DNA from: Clavaria fumosa
Lineage: Eukaryota; Basidiomycota; Agaricomycetes; Agaricales; Clavariaceae
Reading direction: 5' to 3'
Assembly (NCBI GenBank): GCA_951802425.1
Contig: OX637794.1
Span: forward strand, 3,844,001 to 3,908,000
Length of the DNA: 64,000 nt
Shown here: one piece after another, positions 22,509-36,335 of the stretch
How the letters are laid out: each line of letters opens with the position of its first letter
Position numbering within the stretch: position 1 is the stretch's first letter
Translations under genes and position numbers: made by a program
Notes under the pieces: model-generated
Seen by the model: the letters and a program-made list of their open reading frames with translations, nothing else
Told to the model about the DNA's origin: nothing
Databases searched by the model: none

Positions 22509-25500
22509 TTACAGACAGGCGAACTTGGACTTTCGCCTTTGCAGCTCCTCCATCCGAGAGTCGAGTTGTGCGCGTACTCGCTCCTTGGCTCGTCGCTCCT
22601 CATCCAGGCGAGCTTCCAGGGAATGCTTTTCCTCCGCAATCGATCTTCTGACGGTGGCAACTTCGCTTTGGGCTCTTGACAGCTCTAGTCTCAGACTTTC
22701 GACTTGCGTGAGCAGATTGTCCCGTTCCCTGGCAAGCTCTGAGGCTTGCATACGGGCTTTCCGGACTGTGGCAATGAAAATCAGCAACCCCATTCCAACG
22801 ACTAAAAGGAGAACTGAAACGTACGATTCTTCTCCGAGTCGGATAGAGACGCCTCCAGCGTGTTGGAGAGATCAATGTGGGTCTGCAGGTCGCGCTCGCA
22901 GTGCGTGAGCTGCTTGTTAAGAGTTTTGATCATGATTCCCTGCTCCTCTATTTGTTTTGTCTGTTCCTCGAGTCGCGCAATTATCTTTGGATCTGGGGCT
23001 GCATGGCCATTGGTTACGATTGGTCCACCATGTCCGGCAGATGTTGCAGGTGAATCTAGTGGAGACTCCCGAGAGGAGGTGGAAGTAACGACAGAGGAAG
23101 CTAATGAGGATACACTGACTCCGGCTTCGCGGTCAGGCGGCGCTCTTGGAGGAGGACCAGATGGTGGTGGGCTTAATGGGGGTAGCTTGAGCATAGACGA
23201 ACGCGAGAAAGACAGAGCGCGATCAGGATACGACGAAAGATGGGCAAGCTGCAACTGCAGCTCTCGGATTAACGACTCCCGCTTTTGTCTTTCCGTCTGG
23301 AGGGCATCTTTCTCGTCTTGGAGGCGTTGTAAGCTTTCTTGGGTATTTGCTAACTCTGCTTGATGTTTTCTCAACTGGGTTGAGAGCATCTCTTGTTTTG
23401 AGAGTCCTTCACGCAGCTTGGATTGTTCCTCCAGAGATTTCGCAAGTTCCCCTCGGACCTGTTCAAGATCCGCTACGAGCTTGCTTCGATCGGTAGCAGC
23501 GGAAGACAATTTGCCTTCCATAGCCTCGACGGCTCCCAACTTCTCCTTAATGGCCTTGTCGTGAGCAGAGCGCAGGTCCTTGCATGTGGCTGTCAGCGTG
23601 ATCACGGCTGCCTTCTGCATCTCCAGTTCACGGGCAACTAAGTCGTGCTCTTTCTGCAACGCATCACGCTCCCGGGTTTGCGATTCGCGCATTTCAGCCA
23701 TGGAAGCAGCGTGTTTAGCTTTCTCCTGAGTCAATTGCTCCTCGAGGGCGACTTTCAACGCTTCGACATCTTCGTGGTGTTTTGCCTGTGAGGCGGCGAG
23801 ATTTGACTCAGTCTCCGAAATCGCCGCATTGTGCTGGGCTTCAAGTTTCATCACCTGCTCCGCATGAGATTCCACGAGCGAAGTTCGAAGTTCTTCAGCC
23901 TTTGCTTCGGCTTGCTGGAGGGCAGATTGCAGGGCCGACCGATGCTGCTCAAGTTCGTCTGAATGAGATTTAAATAATAATGTGCGGCTTTCCTCTGCTT
24001 TGTTGGAGGACTCAAGGAGCGCGGCTTCGTGAGCGGACGTGAGTCGAGCAACATCGCTAGCGTGCGACCGCGACAACTCGGAACGCTCTGACTCCGCCTT
24101 GCTCATAGAATCCTGCAGCGCCTTCACGTGAGTTTCCTTGAGAGCGTTCAGTTCCTCAGCATGCATTTGCGACAAGGCCGCTAGGGCTTGTTCGCTCTCG
24201 CTCTTGGCTTGACTGAGTGTAGCCGCGTGAGTTGCTTCGAGTTCCTTGACAGACGTAGAATGTCCGCGGAGCGCCTCCTCCATTGCCAGGGCATGCTCGT
24301 TCTTCAGCGTCTTCAAAGCTGTGTCATTCTCCAAAGACAGCCTGGCAGTTGCAGCCTTGTTCTCCTCTTGGTGATCCCTTAATGAGGACTTCAGTCGCTC
24401 CATCTCCATCCTAGATTCCTCTTTCAGCCTCGCCACGAGCCCCTCGTACTCAGACTTCAGTTTGTCGAGAGCTAGAGCCTTATCTTCCGCTCTCGTGACG
24501 ATAGCGCGGCCATGGTCGGCTTTGAGTCTCTCGATCTCCTCCGCAAAGGCCGCTTCCTTCCTCGAGATGGCTGCGGAGTGCTCTTCTTGAAGCACCTGAA
24601 TCGCGATATTGCGGGATGACTCCGATGCTGAGAGACTTCCCTCACGTGCGATCTCCACCAGTCTGAGTGCAGAAGCATGCTCCTCCCGCAGTCTCTCCAG
24701 CGCCGCAGAGGCTCCCGTTGCCTGAACTTCAAGGGCCTTAGCATGGTCGCCGCGCAACTTCGTCAAAGCGTTATAATAGTCTTCCTCAGTACGCTGGAGG
24801 ACCGCGTTCGCTTCAGCATCATTCTGTCGCAGATGTTCTTCGTGTGCTGCGAGCATTTTCTCTATTGCTGCTTTATGCTCCTGTTTCGTGCGCTCGAGTA
24901 GGACTTGAGTTTCTTGAAGCCGGGCGCTGAGTTCAGCTTCATGTTCCGCCTTCAAGGCCCCAAACGTTTCTTGGTGTTCTTGCTTTAATAGCTCCAAAGC
25001 GGCGACAGCACCGGATAGTTCAGCCCGAAGATCAGCGATAATGACGTCGTGCTCGCTCTTGACCTTGGCTATAATTGATTCCAATTCAAGAGTCTTGGAC
25101 CGCAACGCTTCCTCATGACCCGCGCGCATGCTTTCTATCGCGGAAGCGTGCTCAGCCTGAGCTGTCTCCAAAGCTTGACGGAGTTCCGTTTCGTGTTGTT
25201 GAATTGCCTCGAGCTTGGTCAAGTGATACTGCGTGCGAAGCGTTTCTAATTCATTCGACATGTTAATGGCCTGCAATCGCGCTCAGACAAATGGCACAGA
25301 AAGTCTCGCAAAAAGTCGCACCTGGTCACGAGAGAGCACTGTCAAGTCCTCATGCTGCCGTCGTATTTGAGCAAGCTGGCCATTCAAATCGTCTACTACC
25401 TCACGATGCTGTGACTCTTTTTGTGCCATGGACCTACGAATAGCGTTATTCGACGCCTGTAAAAAGCATCGGTATACTCACAGCATAAGCTCGTTCAACC

Positions 25501-28500
25501 TATCCAGCGTCTCGTCGTTCTCCGAGCCAGACACACTCCCGCCATTCACAGCGTGATCCACAGGAGGTCGTACATCACGCGTTGTGGTGGGCAGCACTCT
25601 AGCATCGCCGATGAGTGATCCATTGATCGGAGGTTCTTGCAGGGGAGAGGAAAGTTGGGGATGCTCTTTCGACATCTCTCTCATAGATTCTTCTAATGCA
25701 GAGATTTCAGCTTCTCTGTCTCTAAGAACTTCTTGGAGCCGCATTATCTCTTTCTCGAGACTTAGCGCAGATCGTTCGGCAGTGGCCGACGGCGGCGTCA
25801 TAGGTACATTGATAGAGATGTTTTGCTTGTGAAGGCGAGGGCTTGAATTCGAGCGGGATGGAGACGGCGAGACAGGACTACTCGTTCCGTGACTGGACAG
25901 CGAGGTTTTGCGCGATCTTACTGAAGATAACTCCTGCGACAGCGACTGCGATTGCGACTGCGACCTGTATTTCCAAGAGTGATTGAGAGACGTGGGGGAA
26001 GAGCGCCATACATTTCCTTACCTCGAGTGGAGACAGTCCATTGACGCCGCCTCTTTGAAAAAAAGGCGCCTACCAGCTGCACTGAACTGCGGCTCCAGCT
26101 CTCGGCCGCTGCTCGCACTTCGATGCAGTGTCCTTTTCCTAATTGGCGGGACTGGCGGGATCTCCAAGGATGGTGATGGAGGAATCGGAGGTGGAGATGC
26201 ATTGAGCTTCGCCTCCTGGATCTGCGCGGCCAAATCTGATATTTCACGCAGAGCGTCGCGGTATTTGGACGTCATGTTGGCTAAGTCAGCGAGAGTGGCA
26301 CTGTGAGTCTGCTGCAGGGCGACTAATTGGGCTTCGAGCGCAAGGTCGGCTTTGCTGAGTGGGGTAGAGGCTCTGGACGGCATGGCATCAGTACCATTAG
26401 GCGTAAGCCCGTTGACGGCTTCCAGGCTCTTGCGAGCCTGCGCCACTTCTCCCACCAGGCTACCCAACCTGGCCCGCTCCTCATCGGCTTCTCGCCGCTT
26501 CCGCTCCCACTCCTCCATCTTGGCCTCTAGCTCCGAAACTCGTGTCTCTCGTTTTTGCAAGTCTGACCGCCAGCTTTCACCGTCTCGAGTGAGGTTGTCC
26601 AGCCGAGTTTGTAGGACCACGAGCTCCCCTTGCCGAAGTTCGACTTCCATCTCCAGCTTTTCAACGATCTGCTGGAGTCTGATGACAGACTCATCCGATC
26701 GAGCGAGTCGCGCCTCCAGATCAGCAATATACTGAACTGAATAACTCTCCGAGTCCTTGAATCGAGCCACTTCGCGTTTGAGATCAGTCATTGACTCGCT
26801 TGATGTAAGCGTCGACTCGTCGTATGCCTTCAGCTTGTCTTCCAAGTCGCGCACGTAGGCCTGACCAGAGGAGTGAAAGTGATCAGCGAACAGTGAAGAC
26901 AAAGGGGGAGAAAAGTACAATGGCAGAATTACCTCAGTAGAAGCCTCCCTCTCGGCCAGCTTCGCAACTCTGGTTCTCAGCTCCTCGAGGTAAAGTTCGG
27001 TGGCCGCATGGCGTTCCGTAATGGTGGAAAGCTCCTCTTCTTTCTCCTCCACGATCTCATTAGTCATCCTCAAAGCAGCTCTGTTCAAACTAAGCTCGGC
27101 TTCCATCGCGGCGATCGTCTTCTCGTATTCTTCTATCACAGGACCCACGATCTCTTCATATTTGGCTGTGCCACCGACCGCGCCACCGCTCGACGTGCGG
27201 TGCCTCTGACCAAGCTCACGCCGAAGCCGGGTGAGCGCCTCAGTACGCTCAACGAACTTCCCTCGTAGATCTTCGTAATTGTTCTGCAAGTCGGTCATCT
27301 GGGCCAACAATCTCTTGCTCGTGCCCTCCCCCACCTCTAGCTCGCGGTGCGGTATAAGTGCGCCGGCACCGCCTTCTTTGATTATCTTTAGCTCCTTCCG
27401 AAGCCTCATCACTGTCCCCTGCAGCCACTCCACGTCGTCCCATCCGTCCTCCTTCTCATTCACAACAGCGCGATTCTTGATGTTCCTCGCGCGATTGGCA
27501 TACTTGAGCGTGTTGATCGTTTCGCCCACGTTCCATTCCGCGGGACTCACACACGCGATCATGAGCGTGTGCGCGTTGCCGCCCAAGGAGTCTTGGAGCA
27601 ATCGAGTCAACTTTGAATCACGATATGGCACGTGGGAGTTCGTATGTGATTTGGCGCGAGAAGGATCGCCAAGGGCAGAAATAACGTTTCCGAGAGTAAG
27701 AAGACCGCTATTAATGGAGATACCCTCCTTAATACGCTCGCCTGCTGCGGCAGTACGTTTGAGCTGGGAAGGAGGAACATTAACTATAGAAGATTAGGCG
27801 CTTAAAAGCTCGCTCACGCGTTCAGAACCGGCAAGATCAACGAAATGAAATTTCGAAGTGACTGTGACCCATTCACCAGATTCTTCTTCCAAGCTCTCTC
27901 TCGGCTCATGACTGCGCATCCCAAGCGCGCTGGCTGGTCTCAACCCCCCTCGACTTATGGCGGATGCAAATGAAGGTGTCTGTGGACGACCTGGCGTCGG
28001 GGACGTAACATTACCAGTGAACATGGACCCCGGGCGTGCGAGCCGTGAGGGAGATCGGCCTGCATTTGGTAACGGGGAGGAAGAACGTGGCGGTGGACCT
28101 GTGCCGACGAATTTCTTCTGTGTAAGCGTTAGAGAGAAGATTGCGTGCGAGCGGGACGATTGCGCATTCATATCAGTTTCGTTCGTGCGTCTAATTGCGG
28201 TGCCCTTTCGGATGAGGCTGAAATCAAAACCGCATCAGTTGGAGAGAGAGGTGTCATCAAAAGTTGGGCTGCGCGTACTTCATGACTTCACTCGTGCTTT
28301 TGACATGGACTTCGCGGAGCCCTTCCCAGATGATCGTACCAGTTTTATCCTCTCTAATTTGAACCTCCCGCCTCCCTCCTACGGCATCGTCAATACTTAG
28401 CAGGTCAATCAAATCTTCATTGTATATCTCTATGAAGGAGCCCTTGATATTCCAGTTCCAGGCGCTGCCGCGCTCTTCTTTGAGCTGGCGCGCGCGCGCA

Positions 28501-29031
28501 AATATGGTTGATACGGCACGGGGGACGATACCCATTTCATTGCTCGGGTCCGATGGATCGGCTTCTAAATCGACTCCGGTCATGGTGAAAGTTTTCCCGC
28601 TGCTGGTCTGGCCGTAGGCGAGTATGGTGCAATTGAAGCCCTCGATGAACCGAGAGATGAGAGGGAGCGCCGTGGACGTGAACATAGTGTATTGCGCAGT
28701 AGACGGGGGGTGGACCTGATCGAAGGTGAAGTTTTGCTTCTTCGACGGAGCGACGGAGGGTGCCACAGGGCCGGCGACCGTCGGAGGACCGGCAGCTGGC
28801 ACCGAGGAAGATGCATCCACAGACACCGTCGTCTCCGAGGTCGGATGAATGACGATGCGCTGGAATCGGGCGGGTATTGATGAAGCGTCCTGCGTCGTCA
28901 CGGGCCGAATTCGCACCGCTGAGGAAGCATAATAGTCAAGACGAAAGAAATAGCACGGCTTGAAAGGGAATCAAGGCGAGATACGCACCGACTTGCACAG
29001 AAGTTGCAGGCGCATTGGGGGGAGGAGCCAT
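22509..29031 (-). CDS. Kinesin with N-terminal motor and very long coiled coil (kinesin-4/KIF4-like)
   Basis: Plus-end-type microtubule motor, about 1,900 residues, in one gene spanning 6.5 kb. A 43-nt first exon (29031-28989; [14 protein letters not shown]) splices to AVRIRPVT at 28918. Motor motifs in order are [20 protein letters not shown] (P-loop), [13 protein letters not shown] (switch I), VDLAGSER (switch II) and [16 protein letters not shown], then [19 protein letters not shown], the neck. A Ser/Pro-rich insertion of about 75 residues interrupts the strand before switch II. Coiled coils run from 27.4 to 26.0 kb and, after Ser-rich linkers ([26 protein letters not shown]), from 25.8 to 22.5 kb. 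The neck and motor resemble KIF4/KIF21-type kinesins. The tail has no motif I can name. Confidence 0.9.
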
Positions 29032-30043
29032 AGCGGCTGGTATAGGTTCGGAGGGAGAGAAACTGCAAACAGGCGAGGTCGGCGCCACAGACTGGATTAA
29101 CCCTGCTATTTCCCGTCACGTTGGTTCGAAATATCAGCGTTCGGCATCAACCGGTCACAACATTGCCAAATTTAGATACGTGACCATGTGACTTCACTTC
29201 AAAAAAAGGAAGGGGAAAAAAAAAAAAAAAGATGGATCGGAAAAAAAATATGGCCAATCAATTGGTTACCTGGCCCTTACAGTAAACCTATCCCTCTTTT
29301 GCCAAAACTGCTTGACAACAAGTTCAGCCATCTGGTGCAATCAGGGGGTTCGTCGCGCATCAACGAAGGGAAAAAAAAAAAAAAAAACGAAGGAGGTTTG
29401 AAGAGAAGAAAGAAACGGCGAGCGCGTCGGAAGTAGAAATGCCTATCAGAAAGCCACCTCACGGTACCCGTGAGAGGTTTGATCTCACGCATACGCTACC
29501 CTATCATCGAGCGCAAGCGGAGGGGTCAATGTCGCGAGGTCTTGGGCACAATCTACCATTAATTATGGGCATCTGACATCCGTATTCAGGGACACAACAG
29601 GTGTTTCATGCTTTCGTTGCCCCTATAGGACGACTTATTCTAAATACCATTCTCCGCGTTGAGTACAAAGATGATGGACAAATGTAGGTGAGGTGGGTAT
29701 CTCACGATGGGAGTAGCACATTGAGGGAAAAATGGAAGAACTGTGCAAAGAGGGCTAGGAATGGGGATTTTGGGAACCTAATCTCTTATGCCGTACAGAA
29801 TCAAAGGAATGTCGACGCTGGCTTCGGCCAAAAGTCAGTGTCACGAAGCATTTATAAGACAGTAGGACTGACCAAGCTGGGGTTGTACAGGGGCTTGTCG
29901 ATAAAATGAAGGGGAGTGCGCGTCATATATGACGAGTCTCGAGAATGGGTGGCAACTCGTATAGGAGACCATAAGAAAGCGGATGGAGCTGAAGCGACAG
30001 TGGACAGACGCGATGCCTTGCACGGCGTTCCTGGCGTATGAAG
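29032..30043. other. Intergenic, kinesin promoter side and LIS1 3' side
   Basis: Contains two long A-runs (about 29217-29232 and 29371-29387) and purine-rich sequence. No protein-coding character is evident. Expected contents are the kinesin promoter and the PAC1/LIS1 3' UTR. Confidence 0.45.
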
Positions 30044-31736
30044 TTACGGAAACCAGATCTTGATCGTCTGATCGACGCTGCCCGTTGCCACAACGTTGAC
30101 CACCTTCTTTACGTCGGAAGCCGTGTCTTGACCTGCTGTGCCGTTCGTCTTTGGCTCATCCGCCTTACCAGACACCTGCCGTCCCCAGGCCAAAGTGCTG
30201 ACAAAATGCGTATGAGCGTCAACGGTCTTCATACATCGTCCTGTTTGCAGCTCCCAGACACGAATGGTCTTGTCATCGGACGCGGACAGCAGGAACTTGC
30301 CAGATGGGTGGAATACCAGGGCACGAACCCAGTTGTCGTGGCCAGCCTAAATGAGCATCACATGAGACAGTCATCGTTCGAGGCAACCAGCGTAAGACAC
30401 CAACAAAGTTCCGAAGCATCTGGCCACTTTGAACATCCCACAATTTGATCGTCTTATCTCGCGACCCAGTTGCAACATATTGCCCAGGCCGTCGTGACCG
30501 ATCAGTGTTCTGAGGAGGATGGTGAGACAGAGAAGAGTCAGACACTAGAAGGTCGAACCGGTATGCCAGCCAGCTCGCGTATGGCCTGATATGCTGCTAC
30601 TGGTGCAAATGTCACAGTTTCTACAACATGCTCATGACCTCTCAGTTCCATCTTAAACTCCCCAGTCCGTGGATCCCATATGCGTGCAGTCTAAAAATCT
30701 CTTAAGCACAAAATAAGCAAAATAAATTTAAGAGATGCGAACCTGGTCATTTGAGCAGCTTGCTAGTATTCTTCCGTCCTCTGATGGGAGGACGCATCTC
30801 ACCCAGTCAGAGTGACCAGAGATCGTGCGTACAAGGTGGCTACGATCAAGAACTCATGAGAACGTGCGATTGGAGATGATGGCTAAGAACAAACGTTGAA
30901 GCGACATCAAATACTCTTAAGGTCTTGTCCCGGCTAGCGCTGACGATGAATTGATCGCCGGGCATGAATCTCACTGCCGAGACCACGTGCTCATGCCCGG
31001 GAAACGTCTTCGTATTTTTCCAGTCGTTCTGAGAGTCCCATATTTTGATGAATAGATCCGAAGAACAAGTCACTTCGCCACCCGAGCTGTCAGTGACGGC
31101 GGATAGCAAAGGCAAACGAAACTCACCCAACAAGTGACCCTTATGGTCAAAGTCGACATCATGGACAGCTTTCGTGTGTCCTTTCAATGTCCGTTCATGT
31201 TCTCCGGTTTCCCAATCCCAAATCTTCACGGTCGCGTCGTCACTCGCGGATGCAAGGACAGAGTATTGAGGGTGGAAAGCGACACGGTTTATTGGTAAAC
31301 GATGGCCTGTAAGAACGTGACCGGCGGGCGCTCGTGGGACCCAGTCATTTTGCATCGCGGCGCGTTTAGCTGGTGATAACGAAAGTTCTTCTTGGAGCGT
31401 CGCGTTGCGAGTTTCAAGATCCATTAACTAGGAAACAATAAATAAATATTGATCATGCATCAGACACAGCATAAGGTCACCTTCTTCTGTAACCGGATGA
31501 CGCTGGTCCATTTCTTTTCTAGCAGTCCGGCATACTTTGACTTTGAATCTGGTTTATACTCTATTCCCGAGTCAGCTTTCAGAGCGTGGAATGCTTCTGT
31601 AAAATTGTTGGCGTAGAGGTATTCGAGCATGGATTTATGGCTGCATCAATGCGCAAAATTAAACAAAGGCGACGTCAGAGAAAGGCAGATGCTGAACGCA
31701 CAGCTCTTCCCTCTGCCGGTCTGATAGCAACGACAT
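30044..31736 (-). CDS. PAC1: Nuclear distribution protein PAC1/LIS1 (NudF)
   Basis: Regulator of cytoplasmic dynein in nuclear migration and hyphal growth. The ATG at 31734-31736 gives [12 protein letters not shown]. After an intron, [20 protein letters not shown] forms the LisH dimerisation motif, then [13 protein letters not shown] and [15 protein letters not shown] form the coiled coil. Seven WD40 repeats follow over further exons: [102 protein letters not shown] and the last strand [16 protein letters not shown], with the stop at 30044. Architecture and length of roughly 430 residues match PAC1/LIS1. It lies next to a kinesin gene, though the two are not known to form one pathway in fungi. 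Confidence 0.95.
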
Positions 31737-33255
31737 GGTGTCTTGAGTGGGTCGTCAAGGCAATATCGCGACGTAACTTCGGCTATGGTTTTAAAGTAGA
31801 AAAACGCGTTGGATGGCAACGAGTGGTTAGGAGGCTTGGGTGGACGGTTCGAGATTAGTCGCGGGGTTGAAGGGGTGAACGAATCCACATCTGTTTGTCG
31901 CGTTTGTTTGTCTCGTGACTTGGAACTGCGCTGCTCCTGGTCCGCTTGTACTGTACCAGGCGAGGCAACACGCTACAAATGTTGGAAATGCGCAGCACGT
32001 CTACCCAAGGTGGAGGCTCATGTGGACAAGCATTACGTGACCGCTACGCAAGCTCAGCCTCCTTTTTTCATCCATCTCTGCATGCGCGCTGCATCGCCCA
32101 CCAAGGAGTGGTCAGGCGCTGTCTACCCAACGGTGATCCAGCACTGCGGGTTTCAGCGCCTACACATTTGCAAGACGGACAATTCGGGATCGCCAAATGA
32201 CCTGTTCTACGGTCTCTGATGACTTCGACTCTGCCAGCTTTCTCATCTCAGATGCACACGATCGAGCGAGATCCTCGTGCTCTAGGCGCAGGGCTGTTCC
32301 TGATTTGCGGTTGGCTGTGACGCAATTCAGCAGTTGTTGATGCAGAAACCAGCCTCAACGCTTCCACTCAAGCCAGGCCCTCGCATTTAGTCACGCTCTG
32401 GACTGCTCGTCATCAGCCAGTCTCCACGCGCTTCCGCTCTGGTATGTCTCAGTGATATCAGTCTCGATGTCGCAATTGCCCCAGAAACTTGCGCCTGATG
32501 TCCTGATTGATGGTAAGATCTTCCGGGTTCAACAAAAGCAGAAATAGGACATCCCCGCACGGATTGCTGATTTCCGATTCGGCGCTTGATGATCAGACAC
32601 TAGTCTCCGTACGTCGCAAAGGGCCTTTTGTCAGCCCACACGTGTCGTCATCAAGAAGAAACGACTGCGTTCGCAGGGAGGTCTGATTCGTCGACACGCT
32701 TACCAGCATCAGGATGACCTCTGCATTGTTGTGTGGCAGTTGGGAACTATCTCCGCGGCTTCACGGTTCGCTCAGTCATTTTTACCTATCCCTAATAAGA
32801 TATCTACTTCTTCCCAAAGCCCTACAGAGGCGGGGAGGATGAGATGTTTCTCCTCGAAATTCGACCGGACGTTTCCCGGTCGCGGATTCTGATAGACCAC
32901 GCATGTTGTGTTCCTCGGGTCGTCTTGGAGGGTGCTGCCGCATTGATGCGTGATCTCCATAAGTTTGTTATATAGTAGAGTACCGTACTAGACCAATATG
33001 AATGCAGTCGTAGTAGTGCCTTGCCTTGCCTTGGCAGTGCTGGTCGAAGTGGCACTGTTGCTGGCATCAAAATTGGAATCAAAAAGGGTCACCCTTCTCC
33101 GGGCACCAAGTCCTCTTCAATCCCTTTTGTCCTTTTGGCCTCTTTGTCTCACTCACCGTTGCCTTCGTCGCTTTCCGAGTCCGTGATTGGACCTCATCTC
33201 GTCTCGTATCACCCACGACTCGGCAAAACTTGCATCCATCTCGAAAAAGTCACCC
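31737..33255. other. Intergenic, divergent LIS1 and YTH genes
   Basis: A 1.5-kb stretch with promoters on both sides. Short frames with ATGs exist (for example near 32467) but do not splice into coherent proteins. I found no RNA gene, tandem repeat or mobile element. Confidence 0.4.
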
Positions 33256-36200
33256 ATGTCTTCCCTCCATTCGCCCGGGAATCTCCCAGCGCAACCCCCC
33301 TCGCCCCTGGAAGTTCCATCAGCGGGAGGCGCGGTGCGCCGTCATCACACGATAACCGCCGCAACCTCACGAAGCGTGCGCGTTGCCTCGAGAGAGCTGC
33401 AGCCTTCTGAGGATGATCAGGCGCTCGAGCAGGATTATTGGAACGAAGATGAACCCGTCGATCAGGATTGGGTTGGCGGCGTCGGCGCAGTCGGCGAGAA
33501 GAGTTTATTGCACAGGCAAAGTTCTTTACCCACCAAGTACCATCGTGGTGAGTGGCACCCGTCTATTCTCTTCTTCTTCACCTTTCCCTCTCTTCTCGCG
33601 CGCCTCCATCGACCGAGCTCACCATGACCCTCCCTCCGTCAACCAAAAGCGTTTCAAAGCAAGGGTACGAGGCACAGCGGGGCTCTGACTCCCAAGAGCA
33701 TCAATAGCCTCAATAGCCTTTCCGCGATCACCGGCCATGAGGACGATGAAGACTGGGAGAGGGAAATGCGAGGCCTTCGCAACGAGGGCGAGGTAAATCT
33801 CTCCTACCCCCGTCCCGCCGCCGTCGTTTGGCGTCTCTTTGACACTGAGCCTGTCCGGCTGACGCTCCATACGAGCAGCACAAGATGGCCACCGCCGAGA
33901 ACGCCCAGCATCAACAGGTGATGGAGACTCTCGGGCAGTCCAATAATCCCTCGCCCCTCTCCCCGCACTTTTCTCCCCCACACGCGCCCTCGCCGCCCCC
34001 GGGTGCCACGATCCGCCGACACACGAGCCTCACGCATGGCGCGGCCGGCCACCGACACCAGACTGACGCTGGCGGCCTCAAGCGCGCCGGCACCCTGCAG
34101 GCGTCCAGCAAGCAGGCCAAAGAGCGTATCCCGCCGAGCCCTCCCCCCAGCCACGAGGAGGAATACATCGCAGACGACTCGCCGGAGTACCCGTATGATG
34201 AAGAATACTTTGCCCGGGTCCCGCCCCAGCCTCAGCCTCAGCCGCAGCCGCAGCAACAGCAGCTCCAGACTGGGCAGACGCACTACGGCGGCAGCCCAAT
34301 GGGCCGCGGCTCTCCCTGGGGCACCCCCAACACGACCGAATGGAGGCCCGCAGGCGGCTCCGGCTTCTCCACGTCCACCAGCCATCAGCACAACAACTTC
34401 GCCATCGACGACGTGACGCGCGCCCTCTCGAACATCGAGATGAACCAAGTCAGCCAGCTCTTCCACCAGCACCACCTCTCCGCCCCCAACAACGGCGGCG
34501 GCGTTTACGCGGGCGGCCCCGGAGCGCCGCCTCCACACCCGCCCCGCTTCAGCCCGAACAACCTCGCTCGCCCTCTTCCCGCTGCTCCGCTGTCGGGCTC
34601 GCGCACGCCCAATGGCGGTGTCGCCACCAGTGGTGTGAACAACAAGCACCAGCTCGACATCGATGGGCCCCGCAAGCCGCAGAGCGGCCACATGATAACG
34701 ACGTCGGGCTCCTACCTGCCGAGCGGCGCGGCGCATCCGTACCGCCCGTCCGGGGACGAGCGTTCGCAACACCGTGTATCAACCTCCGCCGGCGGTGGGT
34801 CGTCCAGCAGCAGCAGCTGGGACCAGAAAGACCGCCCGCTCAGCAGCCGTGCGTCTGGCGGCAACCTGAATTACGTGTACAACAACCAGCAGCAACAGCA
34901 AGGAAAAGCCACTGCCGGGTCGGGTGGGATCCCAAGTGTCCCTGCGATCCCGTCGCAATATCTTAGCACCCCGCCGCCGCCCCCACCGCCCTCACAGCAG
35001 CAGCAGCAGCAGCAGCAGCAATCACAAGCGGGAGCGGGAGCCCCGCGCTTGAGCGTGCCTAATGCCTATGCGCAGACGACCACAGCCGGTGGCATGCAGG
35101 GGCAGAATACTGGTTTTATTGACACCCCGATAGACGTGCCGAGCCTGATCGCGACCAAGGGGTACAACCCTCCCAATTTTGACATTAGGCCACCCTTCGT
35201 GAGCATTCCTATCTTTTGGGGCATGATCTGATTTAATGCGACTGTCTTCACAGGCGAGATACTTTGTTATCAAGTCCTACACAGAGGACGACGTTCACAA
35301 GTCGCTCAAGTATGAGATTTGGAGCTCTACCGATCCGGGCAACAAAAGGCTTGACAAGGCGTTCAAAGAATGCGCTGGGAGAGGGCCGATCTATCTCTTC
35401 TTCAGCGTCAACGCGAGGTGAGGCAACACGTTTGACAAACGAAAGCGCCTGGCACTGATGTCATTCTCCAGTGGTCACTTCTGCGGGATGGCTGAAATGT
35501 TGACACCAGTGAGGCTTCCTTTCCCTCCAGGATCTTTTGAAGGGAGACTAACTCTGATTTTTATATAGGTCGACTACACGCGTAGCAGTACTGTGTGGGC
35601 GTCCGACAAATGGAAAGGGGTGTTCAAAGTGCGCTGGGTCTTTGTCCGGGACATCCCAAACGCCAACTTGCGCCACATCCGACTGATGTACGGCTTTGGT
35701 TTCCTCATATACATGTGTTGCGCTCATTCCTTCATCTCTTTCGCAGTAACACACAAGAACGGAAACCCGTCACCAACTCTCGCGACACGCAAGAGCTCCT
35801 CCCTGACGCGGGGCAAGAGATGCTTCGCATCTTCCACACGCACCCCGCGCGGACGTCCCTCCTGCAGGACTTTGCCTTCTACGAAGTGCGTAACGATCAC
35901 TGCAGGCTCGCTTTTTCTCCCACATGCTTATCTTCCCCCTCTCGTCCCCTTACACAGCTCCAAGCCATGCAAAAAATGCAGAACCAGCAACAGGGCACCG
36001 CACCAGGCAGCGGCGCGGGCAGTCCCCCGAACAGCGCTGGCAACCTCCATTCCCCGCAGTCTCAAGCAGCCCTCCCCCTCTCCACGGCAGCATCACAGGG
36101 TTCGTACGCGTTGGCTAGCCCTTACGGTACCCTGGCGCCGCCCCCGCCGCAGATGGCGCCTATGATGCAGATGGGCATGGGCATGAACAGCCACCACCAC

Positions 36201-36335
36201 CCGCACCACCCGCATCCCCAGTACGCGGTCATGCCTCAGACGCAAGCGATGCACCAGAGTGTACTGCGACATCATAGCCCCGCACCGGGCTCCAACCATA
36301 ACTCAGGATATGTTCCACCCGGCACGGCTTTTTAG
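33256..36335 (+). CDS. YTH-domain m6A-binding protein
   Basis: RNA-binding reader of N6-methyladenosine. Eight exons close to 863 residues: 33256-33547, 33650-33792, 33879-35198, 35254-35417, 35472-35508, 35569-35687, 35747-35885 and 35958-36335. The first 550 residues are low complexity: acidic DDEDWE, Pro/Gln-rich and a Gln run (34991-35022). The YTH domain spans exons 4-7: [85 protein letters not shown] and [13 protein letters not shown] Met/His/Pro-rich tail follows. Conserved aromatic-cage tryptophans are present. The long exon opening at 33885 (MATAENAQ) is internal: upstream exons join it in frame, so that ATG is not the start. Confidence 0.93.

Noticed and set aside
31737..33255. A small gene around 32467 (short ATG frame followed by a GT donor)
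   Set aside because: No downstream exon gives coherent protein, and no family resemblance was seen.
33885..33887. ATG at 33885 as the YTH start
   Set aside because: Upstream exons 33256-33547 and 33650-33792 join it in phase with good splice sites, and the sequence before it (HK) is in frame.
33804..34772. Long minus-strand frame opposite the YTH gene
   Set aside because: It is a shadow of GC-rich, low-complexity coding sequence. It has no family features, and the plus-strand gene closes over eight exons.
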